A stretch of DNA of 64,000 bases from JBMNFB01 sp050949085 (GCA_050949085.1 JBMNFB010000009.1:248001-312000), one strand, 5' to 3'. Shown: positions 24,024 to 33,286, numbered from the stretch's first letter. The notes: generated from the sequence alone by a model not told the origin. Numbers and translations are program-made.

Positions 24024-25705
24024 GGCTTTTCCTCACTCGGCAGGGGGCGCGGTCGGCGGCGCCAGGTGATCAGCGCCAAGGCTGCCAGGAGCCAGAACAA
24101 CAGCAGAAGTCGATTCCCATACCACGCATAGTCAAACAGCCCATAGACCAGATGCCCGATCAGAGCGGCAAGAACACCGGCCGATAGCGCATCCATCCCC
24201 TGGCGCCGGCTAAGGCAGGCCCGCACCAGACCGATGGCGAGCAAGGCGAAGGCACCCAGTCCCGGGACACCGCCCTCAACAGCCTGCTGCAGAGGCAGGT
24301 TATGCGCATGTATCGCATGGACGGCTTCAAATCGATAGGGTGGATAATGAAGCGCGAACGGCTCATACCCGGGGCCGATGCCGGTCAGCCAATTATCCCG
24401 AAACATTCGCAGCGAACTGCCCCAGATATAGAAGCGCAGCTTGATGGACGAGTCGTTCAGGTTTCCCGCGCTGAGCAGACGGTTCCAGATGGCCTCGGGG
24501 ACAATCAGGGGCAGCACGAGCAGAGCCGGCGGCAGCAGCCAGAAAAGCTTCGGCTGCAGGCTGGCCACCAGCACAATGGCGATGGCGATGGCACCCAACC
24601 AGGCACCCCGCGAAAACGTCATGATCAGCGCCAGACCCAGCACGCTGCTGACCAGGGCTGCCAGCAGGCGCGATAGCCACTTGCCCTCCCTGGCAAGAAA
24701 CTGGCTCACGGCGAAGGCCAACAGCGCGATCAAATAGACTCCGAAGACATTGGGGTTATCGAAACTCCCCACCACCCGCACCGCAGTGCTCGAGTAGCGC
24801 AGGTCAACCCAGGCCACCTTGGCCGGCATCCCGCCAAAATATTGCCAGATCCCAAGGCCTGACACGAGAATGCCGATGGTCAGAGCCAGCGCCAGCAGCC
24901 GATTTAGGGCGGTCCGGTCTCTTACTACTGCTGGCAGCTGCAAGAACAGCAACAACCCGGCCAGCTGATAGCTCCAGGAATGAAGCGCAGCCAGAACCAA
25001 ACGGCTGTTCAGCGCCGACAGCAACAGGGTCAGGCAGAATAGTCCACCCCAGAAGGCCAGCAATGAACGCTGCGGGAGACGCAGCTTCCCCTGTAGCAGC
25101 CTGGCCAACAGCGAAAACAGAATCAGGGCCACGTTAATCAACGCCGGCACCAGCGGGATGAGGGCGACCACCAGGTAGAGCCCCCAGTCAGGTCGGCCCC
25201 AGATCAGGAGCAGCGTCACTGCTGCGCCAGCCAGAAGCAGCAGCGATCTCCCCCATTCAAAACTCAGAAAAACCCATACCAGCAGTCCGCCCGCCAGGAG
25301 ATAGCTGCTCAGGCGCCAGATCGGGGGTGCTGGCGCATCCGATGTATCCTCCAGGGACTTATCGATATAGAACACCGCCCAGAACTTGCGCCAGAGGCGC
25401 CCCAGGAGACTGGTCTCCCAGACCCAGGTCAGATCGCTAACCAGCCAGTGGGGCAACACCGCCAGGAACCAGCTGGTCACCAGCCAGTCCGCCGGCAGGC
25501 GCAGCCGCGTCAGCCACTGGCCGAGTGACCGCCCAATCTGAGCCAGCCGACTGGTGGCCAGGTGCGGCGGCTGGTCATCCCACTCCCTATCCAGCCAGCG
25601 GGCCGGCCACCAGCCTCTGAAAACCGCCACCAGCCAGTGGGCGAAGGACTCGATCTGGCGTACCAGCCAGGATGATTCCCAGCAAGCATAGAGAACAGCC
25701 AGCAT
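24017..25705 (-). CDS. O-antigen ligase/polymerase-like membrane protein
   Basis: A 562-residue protein. The first 130 residues are Trp-rich and amphipathic, an extension not usual in the family; about eleven membrane segments follow, with a large loop after the segment at about 395-415 containing WGSSLRMFRDNWLTGIGPG, the conserved G-x-G-x-G loop of the Wzy_C/O-antigen ligase family (FDNPNVFGVYL and FSRGAWLG are also typical). Likely polymerises or ligates lipid-linked glycans made by the neighbouring transferases. Starts two bases after the DUF4330 gene. Confidence 0.88.
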   Translation of the reverse strand: MLAVLYACWESSWLVRQIESFAHWLVAVFRGWWPARWLDREWDDQPPHLATSRLAQIGRSLGQWLTRLRLPADWLVTSWFLAVLPHWLVSDLTWVWETSLLGRLWRKFWAVFYIDKSLEDTSDAPAPPIWRLSSYLLAGGLLVWVFLSFEWGRSLLLLAGAAVTLLLIWGRPDWGLYLVVALIPLVPALINVALILFSLLARLLQGKLRLPQRSLLAFWGGLFCLTLLLSALNSRLVLAALHSWSYQLAGLLLFLQLPAVVRDRTALNRLLALALTIGILVSGLGIWQYFGGMPAKVAWVDLRYSSTAVRVVGSFDNPNVFGVYLIALLAFAVSQFLAREGKWLSRLLAALVSSVLGLALIMTFSRGAWLGAIAIAIVLVASLQPKLFWLLPPALLVLPLIVPEAIWNRLLSAGNLNDSSIKLRFYIWGSSLRMFRDNWLTGIGPGYEPFALHYPPYRFEAVHAIHAHNLPLQQAVEGGVPGLGAFALLAIGLVRACLSRRQGMDALSAGVLAALIGHLVYGLFDYAWYGNRLLLLFWLLAALALITWRRRPRPLPSEEKPC

Positions 25706-25707
25706 GG

Positions 25708-26190
25708 CTATCGCCCCTGGCTCAGGCTAGTGGTATTAGCATAAATGGCATATAGCGGGCCGTAGAGGGTGCGGCTCTCCCCAACCCTGATGCTGACAGC
25801 ACCGATGCGATAGTCGGTCGGCGTCACCGTACCGTCGGCGGCAATGGTGAGGCGCACCTGTGAGCTGCGGGGTGAGTCGGCCCAGACGATGTTGCCTCTG
25901 CCGTCAGCCACGGCCACCGGCACCGGGCTAACATCCAGCTCCACAACCTCCCCCAGGTAGACCCCGGTGAGCTTATCGTAGATCTTATCGCCTACCTGCA
26001 TCACTTCGGCAACCTGATTGAGGACGTCTCCCTGGAACTGGATCAGCAGCCGCTCTCCCTGAGGGTTGACGATCTGACCCGCATTGAACCGGTCATAAGC
26101 CAGCTTCCCCGCCCCCAACAGGACCACGAGAATGACCAGAAGGTCAAGAATGTTGATCCGGCCAAACAATCGTCCCTTTTTGTCAATCAT
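25708..26190 (-). CDS. DUF4330 family membrane-anchored protein
   Basis: A 160-residue protein with a short cytoplasmic start (MIDKKGRLFGRINILD), one membrane helix (about 17-33) and an extracytoplasmic beta-rich domain, the layout of DUF4330. Function unknown. The start overlaps the upstream glycosyltransferase by four bases, and the ligase-like gene begins two bases after its stop, so it is a tightly built-in member of the polysaccharide operon. Confidence 0.85.
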   Translation of the reverse strand: MIDKKGRLFGRINILDLLVILVVLLGAGKLAYDRFNAGQIVNPQGERLLIQFQGDVLNQVAEVMQVGDKIYDKLTGVYLGEVVELDVSPVPVAVADGRGNIVWADSPRSSQVRLTIAADGTVTPTDYRIGAVSIRVGESRTLYGPLYAIYANTTSLSQGR

Positions 26191-27299
26191 CGGTCTAACC
26201 CCTTTTCTTCCCTACAGCTGTCATAGACCTGCAAAATCTGTCTCGCCTTCTCTTCCATGGAGAATTGCTCCACCACCAGGCGGTAAGCAGCCTGCGCAGC
26301 TGCCTGACCCAGCGCCGGCGCATCCAGCACCCGGCTGATTTCCTCGGCCAGCGTTTCGCCGGTGGTGGGAATGCTGGATCCCCGCCCGCTGAAATTGTGG
26401 CGCGTAACCTCGGGCAGGACCGACTCTTCCAGCAGGCCGGCCATGCCGTACTCAGCAGCGATGATCACCGGGCGGCAGCTGGCCATGGCTTCCATCGCCA
26501 CCCTGCCCACGCCGATCACCAATCCAGCCTCGGCCAGGAGCTCTGGCACATCGTTGCGGCCTCCCAGCACTCGACACAACTCCCGGCCCCTGGCCTCATT
26601 TATCGCAGCAGCCTGCCGGCGGACTTCTGTCAGGCGGTCGCCGTCGCCGACGATGGTCACCGTCAGCTGGGGATAGCGCTCCGCCAGACGGTCAGCTGCT
26701 TCCAGCACCGCCAGGGCCACGCCGCCGCGTTCTCCAGAGAGGCGGCTGATATACGTCACGTTCAGCGGGTTGCGAGGCGAACGGCCGGGAGTAAACTGCT
26801 CCAGATCGATGCCGTTGTGCACGATGCTGATCTGCTCGGCGGGCACGCCCAGCTTGTTGATCAGATGCTCCTTGACGTCGTCACTGACGGCGATGGTCTG
26901 CTGTCCCGGGGTAGTCACAAGGCGAAACAGCCAGTGGGCATTATATAAGCCGTGATAGGTGGTCACCAACGGAATTCCGGTCTGCCGCGACACCCAGCTG
27001 CCGATCCAGGCCGGAATCCGCGCATGGGCGTGCATCAGGCCCACATTCTCGCTGGCAACAATCCGGCGTATGGCCAGAAGGCTGCGAAGCATGTCACGCA
27101 GACTGCGGCTATGCATCGGCACCAGAAAATGAGGGATACCTGCTCCCTCCAACTGAGCGACTAGCCGGCCGCCATGTGAAGCGACGATGACCGGCTGACC
27201 CAATTTCTTCAGCGCCCTGGCCAGGGAGACGACATGTGTCTCCGCCCCGCCCAGATCCAGCGCCATGCTCATCAACAATACGCTCTTCGGATTTGCCAT
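26187..27299 (-). CDS. GT4-family glycosyltransferase
   Basis: A 370-residue GT-B enzyme with the N-terminal LDLGGAETHVVSLARALKKL loop, VHNGIDLEQF hinge and YISRLSGERGGVALAVLEAA donor-site region. The final E-x7-E element is weak (VAMEAMASCRPVI), so it belongs to a divergent branch. It is the first transferase of the operon and starts after GAAGGAGCGG. Confidence 0.9.
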   Translation of the reverse strand: MANPKSVLLMSMALDLGGAETHVVSLARALKKLGQPVIVASHGGRLVAQLEGAGIPHFLVPMHSRSLRDMLRSLLAIRRIVASENVGLMHAHARIPAWIGSWVSRQTGIPLVTTYHGLYNAHWLFRLVTTPGQQTIAVSDDVKEHLINKLGVPAEQISIVHNGIDLEQFTPGRSPRNPLNVTYISRLSGERGGVALAVLEAADRLAERYPQLTVTIVGDGDRLTEVRRQAAAINEARGRELCRVLGGRNDVPELLAEAGLVIGVGRVAMEAMASCRPVIIAAEYGMAGLLEESVLPEVTRHNFSGRGSSIPTTGETLAEEISRVLDAPALGQAAAQAAYRLVVEQFSMEEKARQILQVYDSCREEKGLDR

Positions 27300-27330
27300 T
27301 AGATCCGCTCCTTCGAGCCAAGAGACTGGT

Positions 27331-27801
27331 TTACGGTTCGATGGTCCAGCGCCCTCGCACCATCACGATCAGGTCGGTGATCGCCTGCAGGCCACGCCCA
27401 TCATCGCGCGGCAACAACAAGAGGTGGTTGGCGGGTATCGTGGCATCAGGTGGCAGATTCGTGCCTGCCGTCAGGTCAGGCAAGCCATTATCCACACTGG
27501 GAGCCACGGCCCTTGCCTGGCCAGCGCGCAAAATCAGCTCAGTTCCGGCATAGCCGATCAACCGCTGCCCGGCAGGCACGGTGACGACCTCCAGGGCGAT
27601 GGCCCCCGGGCCCTCGCCAGACAGACTGTCCTTCAACTCAGCCAGAGCCTGATCTACATAACTCTTGGTGATCAATGGGTCGGCCTCGCTGCCCGGTGCC
27701 GGAGAATTGCTGTCAGCATAGCTATGCCCCATCCAGATCCCCGCCGCCAGCGCTGCGATGGCAATAAGGGCAGTAAGCCCCCACATTTTCGATCTTCTCA
27801 T
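27331..27801 (-). CDS. Exported or membrane-anchored protein of unknown function
   Basis: A 156-residue protein starting MRRSKMWGLTALIAIAALAA, a signal or anchor helix, followed by a Pro/Ser linker and a soluble domain of about 110 residues with repeated acidic turns. I do not recognise a family. The ATG at 27801 follows GGAGGGGAGAG; the longer reading to 27864 lacks a site. It sits 31 bases before the first glycosyltransferase and 74 bases after prfB, so it may open the polysaccharide operon. Confidence 0.75.
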   Translation of the reverse strand: MRRSKMWGLTALIAIAALAAGIWMGHSYADSNSPAPGSEADPLITKSYVDQALAELKDSLSGEGPGAIALEVVTVPAGQRLIGYAGTELILRAGQARAVAPSVDNGLPDLTAGTNLPPDATIPANHLLLLPRDDGRGLQAITDLIVMVRGRWTIEP

Positions 27802-27875
27802 TTCTCTCCCCTCCAGCGAATCCGGCCGGCTCGGTTCCCACCGAGCTGCTCGACGGTTTGGCAACTGATTGATTC

Positions 27876-28992
27876 TCAGGCGCGCAGGTTCAGCGGCGAG
27901 CGCAGCCAGGCGTCGATAAAGACATCGATTTCCCCATCCATGACAGCCTGCACGTTCCCCACCTCAGTCTCCGTGCGGTGATCCTTGACCAGGCTGTAGG
28001 GATGAAAAACGTAGGAGCGAATCTGGTTGCCCCAGGCGATATCCTTGATGTCGCCGCGGAGCCGGGCCAGAGCTTCCTCCTGCTCCTTGATCTGCAGCTC
28101 CACCAGCTTGGAGCGCAGCATGCGCAGCGCCGTTTCCTTGTTGGAGTGCTGCGAGCGTTCATTCTGGCACTGAACGACGATTCCGGTGGGCAGATGGGTG
28201 ATCCGCACCGCCGAGTCGGTCTTGTTCACATGCTGGCCGCCGGCGCCTCCTGAACGATAGGTGTCAATGCGCAGGTCTTCCGGCAGAATCTCAATCGCCT
28301 CGTCATTATCGATCTCCGGCGTGACTTCCACCGAGGCAAAGCTGGTATGGCGACGGCCGGAGGAGTCAAAGGGAGAAATGCGCACCAGCCGGTGCACGCC
28401 CTTCTCTGACCGCAGGTAGCCATAGGCCAGCGGGCCGTTGATCTGCAGAGTAACGTTCTTCAGCCCGGCTTCCTCACCGGGAAGATAATCAAGAATCTCC
28501 ACCTGGTAGTTGCGCCGCTCCGCCCAACGGGTATACATGCGCAACAACATCGCCGCCCAATCCTGGGCTTCGGTGCCGCCGGCGCCGGGATGAATATTGA
28601 CGATGGCGTTGGACTGGTCATACTGACCCGAAAGCAGCACCGTCAGCTCCAGATCCGCCACCTGCTGCTGCAGCAGGGCCGCCTGGCTGTCCAGGTCCGC
28701 CAGGAAGGAAGCATCCCCTTCATCCAGCGCCAGATACAGCAAGTCCAGCGCAGCGGCGCTCTGCTTCTCCAGATCATGCACCCGGTGCAGCTGATCGCGC
28801 AGCAGGTTCGCCTCGGCGATGACCGATTGAGCCCACTTCTGGTCGTCCCAGAATCCTGGCTGACCCTGTATCTCTTCTAGCTCCTGCAGGCGCGCCTGTT
28901 TCTTCGGGAGGTCAAAGAGAGTCCCTGATTTCTTTGATGGTCTGACGCAGATCCTCCAGATTGCGCCGCAATAAGGCCGTATCAACTAACAT
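27876..28992 (-). CDS. prfB: Peptide chain release factor 2 with programmed +1 frameshift
   Basis: Release factor for UAA and UGA codons. A short first frame starts at ATG 28992 (after TAAGGAG) and encodes MLVDTALLRRNLEDLRQTIK then EIRDSL, ending in-frame at TGA 28912-28914. The site reads AGG-GAC-TCT-CTT-TGA-C: an internal Shine-Dalgarno-like AGGGA and the slippery CTT-TGA, the classical RF2 autoregulation signal. After a +1 shift the protein continues DLPKKQARLQEL to the end (about 371 residues). Codon-recognition motif SPF (SPFDSSGRRHTSF) and catalytic GGQ (SGGAGGQHVNKTD) are intact. Confidence 0.97.
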
Positions 28993-29059
28993 CGCATCAT
29001 TCTCCTTACAGCAGATTCATACCTGTATTGTCTAACTGCCCAGGGCAAAACTCGCCCCC

Positions 29060-31741
29060 CTAGGCGTTGCGGCCGCAGCAGCGCTTGTATTTCTTGCCGC
29101 TGCCGCAGGGACAGGGATCGTTCCTGCCGACCTTGGCCGATGAGACCTGTTTGGTCCGCGCCGGCTGACCAGCCGGCTGAGGCGCAGTAGCCTGACGCGG
29201 CCTGGCTACAGCTCTCGCCTGGGGAGGAGCCGTGACCTGCACATGATAAAGATAGCGGACCACATCGTGCTTGATCTCCTCGACCATCATCTGGAACATG
29301 TCGTAGCTCTCCAGCTGATACTCCACCAGAGGATCCTTTTGACCATAGGCCCGGAGGCCGATGCCCTGGCGCAGGTCATCCATGGCGTCGAGGTGAGCCA
29401 TCCACTTGCTGTCCACCACCCGCAGCAAGATCACCCGCTCCAGCTGGCGCATGATCGATTCGCCCAGTTCACTCTCCCGCTGGGCAGAGGCCTGACCGGC
29501 AAACTCCTGGGCAGCGCTGAGCAGATCTTCACGCTGAAGTCCCTGCCAGGTTGTCCAGTCCAGCTCAGCCGCCCGCGGGATATACTCAGTCAGCGACTTC
29601 TGGAGCGCCTGCAGATCCCAGGCGGACTGGTCCGCATCGGCCGGGCAATGCAGATCTACCAGATGATGGATCACGTCAACCTGCATGGCAGCGATGGTCT
29701 CCTGCAGATCCTCGCCATTCAGTACCTGACGGCGCTGCTGGTAGATCACGTTACGCTGTTCATTGAGCACGTCGTCATATTGCAGCACGTGCTTGCGGAT
29801 GTCGAAGTTGCGGGCTTCCACCCGTTTTTGGGCTCGTTCAATGGCCCTGGTCAGGATATCATGTTCGATAGCAGTCTCATCATCCATGCCGAGGCGTTCC
29901 AGCAGGTTGCCCACCTGCTCGGAAGCGAACAGGCGCATCAAATCGTCCTCCAGGGAGATGAAGAACTGCGAAGCGCCCGGGTCCCCCTGGCGGCCAGCCC
30001 GTCCGCGCAACTGGTTGTCGATGCGCCGCGCCTCATGTCGCTCGGTACCCAGCACGCAGAGCCCGCCGACTTTCAGCACCTCTTCCCGCTCGGCAGCGCA
30101 GACTTTTTCCATGTCCGCCAGCACCTGCTGATAGAGTTCCCGTATATTCCTGGCCTCAGCATCGTTGGCATTGTAGTCCAGAGCGGCCATCAGCTGCTCC
30201 CGCGGGATGCCGCGCTTTTCAACTTCGGCCCGAGCCAGGAATTCGGGATTGCCCCCCAGCAGGATGTCGGTGCCGCGCCCCGCCATGTTGGTGGAGATGG
30301 TGACCGCCCCGAGGCGCCCGGCCTGAGCGACAATCTCCGCCTCCTGGGCATGGTACTTGGCATTGAGCACCTGATGGGGTACACCGCGCCGCTTAAGCAT
30401 GGCACTCAGGCGTTCGGAATTCTCAATAGAGACGGTACCTACCAGCAAGGGTTGTCCAGTGGCATGGCGCCGGACAATTTCCTCGACCACTGCCCGAAAT
30501 TTGCCCTGCTCTGTCTTATAGACCTGATCGGGCAGATCGACCCGGATCATCGGTCGGTTCGTGGGAATCACCAGGACATCCAGCCCATAGATATGCCGGA
30601 ACTCGTCCTCCTCTGTGGCCGCAGTGCCGGTCATCCCCGCCAGCTTTTCGTACATCCGGAAGTAATTCTGGAAGGTGATGCTGGCCAGAGTCTGGTTTTC
30701 TCGCTCAATAGTCACGCCTTCCTTGGCCTCAATCGCCTGATGCAGACCGGCGCTGTAGCGCCGTCCGAACATGAGGCGCCCGGTGAACTCGTCGACGATG
30801 ACCACCTTGCCCTCATGCACTACATAGTCCCGATCGCGCTTCATCAGGGCCTTGGCCCGCAGGGCGTTGTTCAGATAGTGCGACAGATCCATATTGGAGT
30901 CATCGTAGAGGTTGGCGACTCCCAGGGCCTGCTCTGTCTTGGCGATGGCAGCCGGGGTCGGCGCCACCGTCTTGGCCTTTTCATCGATGGTATAGTCTTC
31001 ATCCTCGCGAAAACGGGCGACGATGGAAGCAAACCGGTAGTAGAGATCAGTCGACTCGTCGCCTGCACCGGAGATGATCAGGGGGGTGCGAGCTTCGTCA
31101 ATCAGGATGCTGTCCACCTCATCGACGATGGCATAGTGCAGCCCGCGCTGCACCAGCTGTTCGGGATGGATGGCCATGTTATCGCGCAGGTAGTCGAACC
31201 CCAGCTCATTATTGGTGGCATAGGTGACGTCGGCTCGATAGGCGGCGTGCCGCGCCGGGAAATCCATATCGTGCACTATGGCAGCCACCGACATACCGAG
31301 AAATCGGTAGAGCGGGCCCATCCATTCAGCGTGGAAGCTGGCCAGATAATCGTTGACGGTGACGATATGCACCCCTTTGCCCGTCAGGGCGTTGAGGTAG
31401 GCGGGAAAGGTAGCCACCAGCGTCTTTCCCTCACCGGTCTTCATCTCAGCCACCCGCCCCTGATGCAGGGCGATGGCACCGAGGATCTGCACATCAAAGG
31501 CACGCTTGCCCAGGCTGCGGCGACCTGCTTCCCGCACGACAGCATAGGCTTCCGGCAACAGGTCATCCAGCGTCTCACCCTGGGCGAGACGCTGCCGAAA
31601 TTCTGCCGTTTTTGCCCGCAGGGCAGCATCGCTTAACGCTTGCAGCGTCGGCTCCAGCCGATTTACCGCCTCTACGGTCTTCTCCAGCTTCTTTAGTTCC
31701 TTTGCATTAGCATCAAACAGGTGGCGAAAGACATTAAACAT
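29060..31741 (-). CDS. secA: SecA, preprotein translocase ATPase
   Basis: An 893-residue motor of the Sec export pathway, full length. Walker A EMKTGEGKT (about 99-107), DEVDSILIDEARTPLIISG (Walker B and following), the PPXD and helical regions, motif VI QLRGRAGRQGDPG, and a C-terminal zinc-binding tail (NDPCPCGSGKKYKRCCG) after a basic-Pro linker. Start ATG at 31741 follows CGAGGTGA. The mRNA leader is long and holds three perfect or near-perfect hairpins, one matching that before the dnaD-like gene. prfB follows 67 bases downstream. Confidence 0.97.
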   Translation of the reverse strand: MFNVFRHLFDANAKELKKLEKTVEAVNRLEPTLQALSDAALRAKTAEFRQRLAQGETLDDLLPEAYAVVREAGRRSLGKRAFDVQILGAIALHQGRVAEMKTGEGKTLVATFPAYLNALTGKGVHIVTVNDYLASFHAEWMGPLYRFLGMSVAAIVHDMDFPARHAAYRADVTYATNNELGFDYLRDNMAIHPEQLVQRGLHYAIVDEVDSILIDEARTPLIISGAGDESTDLYYRFASIVARFREDEDYTIDEKAKTVAPTPAAIAKTEQALGVANLYDDSNMDLSHYLNNALRAKALMKRDRDYVVHEGKVVIVDEFTGRLMFGRRYSAGLHQAIEAKEGVTIERENQTLASITFQNYFRMYEKLAGMTGTAATEEDEFRHIYGLDVLVIPTNRPMIRVDLPDQVYKTEQGKFRAVVEEIVRRHATGQPLLVGTVSIENSERLSAMLKRRGVPHQVLNAKYHAQEAEIVAQAGRLGAVTISTNMAGRGTDILLGGNPEFLARAEVEKRGIPREQLMAALDYNANDAEARNIRELYQQVLADMEKVCAAEREEVLKVGGLCVLGTERHEARRIDNQLRGRAGRQGDPGASQFFISLEDDLMRLFASEQVGNLLERLGMDDETAIEHDILTRAIERAQKRVEARNFDIRKHVLQYDDVLNEQRNVIYQQRRQVLNGEDLQETIAAMQVDVIHHLVDLHCPADADQSAWDLQALQKSLTEYIPRAAELDWTTWQGLQREDLLSAAQEFAGQASAQRESELGESIMRQLERVILLRVVDSKWMAHLDAMDDLRQGIGLRAYGQKDPLVEYQLESYDMFQMMVEEIKHDVVRYLYHVQVTAPPQARAVARPRQATAPQPAGQPARTKQVSSAKVGRNDPCPCGSGKKYKRCCGRNA

Positions 31742-31757
31742 CGGCTCACCTCGTTAA

Positions 31758-31776
31758 GCAAGTCCAGAGGACTTGC
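31758..31776 (-). repeat. Short palindrome, family 1 (upstream of secA)
   Basis: Perfect inverted repeat GCAAGTCC-3-GGACTTGC. On the minus strand it is followed by TTAAC and then GAGGTGA, the secA ribosome site, only 16 bases before the start codon. The arms are identical to those before the dnaD-like gene. Confidence 0.75.
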
Positions 31777-31790
31777 GGGCTAGTTTAGAT

Positions 31791-31811
31791 GATGTTTGCC
31801 TGGCAAACATC
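31791..31811. repeat. Perfect 21-base palindrome in the secA leader
   Basis: GATGTTTGCC-T-GGCAAACATC, 10-bp arms around one base. As RNA it would form a hairpin only with a widened loop; as DNA it has the form of a dimer-binding operator. It lies 50 bases upstream of the secA start. Confidence 0.6.
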
Positions 31812-31859
31812 GGACGGCAACTTATTCAGGCTCTCCAGGTTTGCCCATATTATCACAGG

Positions 31860-31900
31860 AAAGGCTCTCATTATCGCCTGTCGCTCTAATGAAAGCCTTT
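31860..31900 (-). promoter_or_regulatory. 5'-terminal stem-loop of the secA leader
   Basis: A 14-base inverted repeat with one mismatch (AAAGGCTTTCATTA with TAATGAGAGCCTTT on the minus strand) and a 13-base loop. If the promoter at 31905-31934 is used, the stem begins within a few bases of the RNA 5' end. It could alternatively be a weak terminator of the upstream gene. Confidence 0.5.
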
Positions 31901-31904
31901 GTTC

Positions 31905-31934
31905 ATTCTAGCATGCCCGATGCGCAGGGGACAA
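31905..31934 (-). promoter_or_regulatory. Putative promoter for secA
   Basis: Minus strand TTGTCC (31929-31934), 18-base spacer, TAGAAT (31905-31910) with extended TGC, giving a leader of about 155 bases. Confidence 0.55.
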
Positions 31935-31969
31935 GCTGAGCCCCTCCCGCCGCAGGACAGGGCAGCCCA

Positions 31970-33286
31970 CTACAGCCGCCGGCTGAGCACGCGGCAATAC
32001 AGGCCCATGCCCGGCTGCAGCACCAGATCGCGCCGAAAAGCTGTCCTGAGGGCTACGCCGTCGTCCAGCGCCACGACCTCTCCCGGGAGCGCTCCGGCCA
32101 CGTCCATCAGCCGCTGCCCGACCAGTGGGTGACCCGGCCCGAGACTCACCTGCCGATACTCTGCCGGCGGTTGCAGCTCCCCTGCCTCGTAGCGCAAGGT
32201 GTCGACCAGCGACCACATGCTCCCGGCTACCAGCGAATGCCCGCCGAGGATGATGGGGATGGGCGCAGCGAAGGCGGCAGCCGTAAACTCGGCCAGCAGT
32301 GGATGCTCCAGTCGATCCACCAGGCCCAGATCCGAGGCAAAACGCTGTCCCTCGCTCAGTCTCCATCCGAGATGGGCGAAGATCACCCGCGTATCCAGGA
32401 ATGCGGCGTCAGCGATGTTGCTGATATACTGCACAAGCCCCTGCGGCGACAGCTGCTCCAACAGAAAGCCGAGGAGCGAGTGCACTTCGCCCTGCTCAGC
32501 CCGACCCATGGCGCGCATGCCTCGCTCCTCGGAGATTACGCGCAGGCGGCAGCGGAAATGAGTGCCGATCTCAGACATGGTCCAGGGATTAACGCGACCC
32601 GCCAGGAGGATCCGGCTGCGTGGCAGAGCGAGCAGCTCCTTAGCTCGTGCCACCCGGTCCACCCGCCAATCCAGCTGCTGGATAGCCAGGCGCGACCGCG
32701 GCCCCAATCGCGGCGACAGCGACATCACCAACACGTCGCTGGGGGTATCGACGTCGAAATGAACGCCCACCGAGTGAGGCAGCAGGATGCGCTCCAGGCC
32801 AGCCTGGCTGCGGAGGAGATTGGCGAGGACGTTATCGATAGCCGGCAGCTCGATCAGCTCGATGGCGCTGCCAGGCGTAAAGGCGATAAAATCGGCCGAC
32901 TGAACATTGTTGGTGTAGACGACCCGCTTCCTCTGGCGCAGGCCGCGGGCAACTTCGCGAAATTCGTCAGCGCTGAGAAAGGGGGAGGATGCTCCTCCTA
33001 CATAGATCACCCCGTCCAGCTGGTGGAGCCGGATCACGTCGCGCAGGCGGGTACCGAAATGGAACGGCGCTGTCTCAGCAACGGCGACGGCCCCCAGCGC
33101 GGTGGCTGCCTCAGCCAGATCAGGATAGTTGGTGGACAGATAAACCCCATCGATTTCGGGGATATCACGCACTCGTTCAATGATATCCAGGGTCAGCGCT
33201 TTGCGCACGCTGACCATCTGCTGCTCTATGATATCGGCGGGATTGCCGCCCTCGAGGATGACCACCCCAATCCGTTCGGCCCGCAT
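31970..33286 (-). CDS. NTP-transferase-like protein with possible RCK_C-like tail, function unknown
   Basis: A 438-residue soluble protein. Residues 1-140 look like a Rossmann/GT-A-type nucleotidyltransferase core (RIGVVILEGGNPADIIEQQM, then alternating strands and helices with GVIYVGGASSPFLSADEF), although the usual Gly-rich GGxSxRMG loop is not present. A middle region (about 150-365) is unassigned. The last 60 residues (VSLGPGHPLVGQRLMDVAGA ... LVLQPGMGLYCRVL) resemble a TrkA-C/RCK_C ligand-binding fold. The start is uncertain; ATG 33286 or GTG 33295 near GGAGAGGGTGAGG. It sits alone between hpf and secA. Confidence 0.65.
   Translation of the reverse strand: MRAERIGVVILEGGNPADIIEQQMVSVRKALTLDIIERVRDIPEIDGVYLSTNYPDLAEAATALGAVAVAETAPFHFGTRLRDVIRLHQLDGVIYVGGASSPFLSADEFREVARGLRQRKRVVYTNNVQSADFIAFTPGSAIELIELPAIDNVLANLLRSQAGLERILLPHSVGVHFDVDTPSDVLVMSLSPRLGPRSRLAIQQLDWRVDRVARAKELLALPRSRILLAGRVNPWTMSEIGTHFRCRLRVISEERGMRAMGRAEQGEVHSLLGFLLEQLSPQGLVQYISNIADAAFLDTRVIFAHLGWRLSEGQRFASDLGLVDRLEHPLLAEFTAAAFAAPIPIILGGHSLVAGSMWSLVDTLRYEAGELQPPAEYRQVSLGPGHPLVGQRLMDVAGALPGEVVALDDGVALRTAFRRDLVLQPGMGLYCRVLSRRL

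Noticed and set aside
29243..31636. A 797-codon open frame on the plus strand opposite secA
   Set aside because: Mirror frame of a GC-rich conserved gene; no ribosome site, His/Gln/Leu-rich composition typical of antisense frames.
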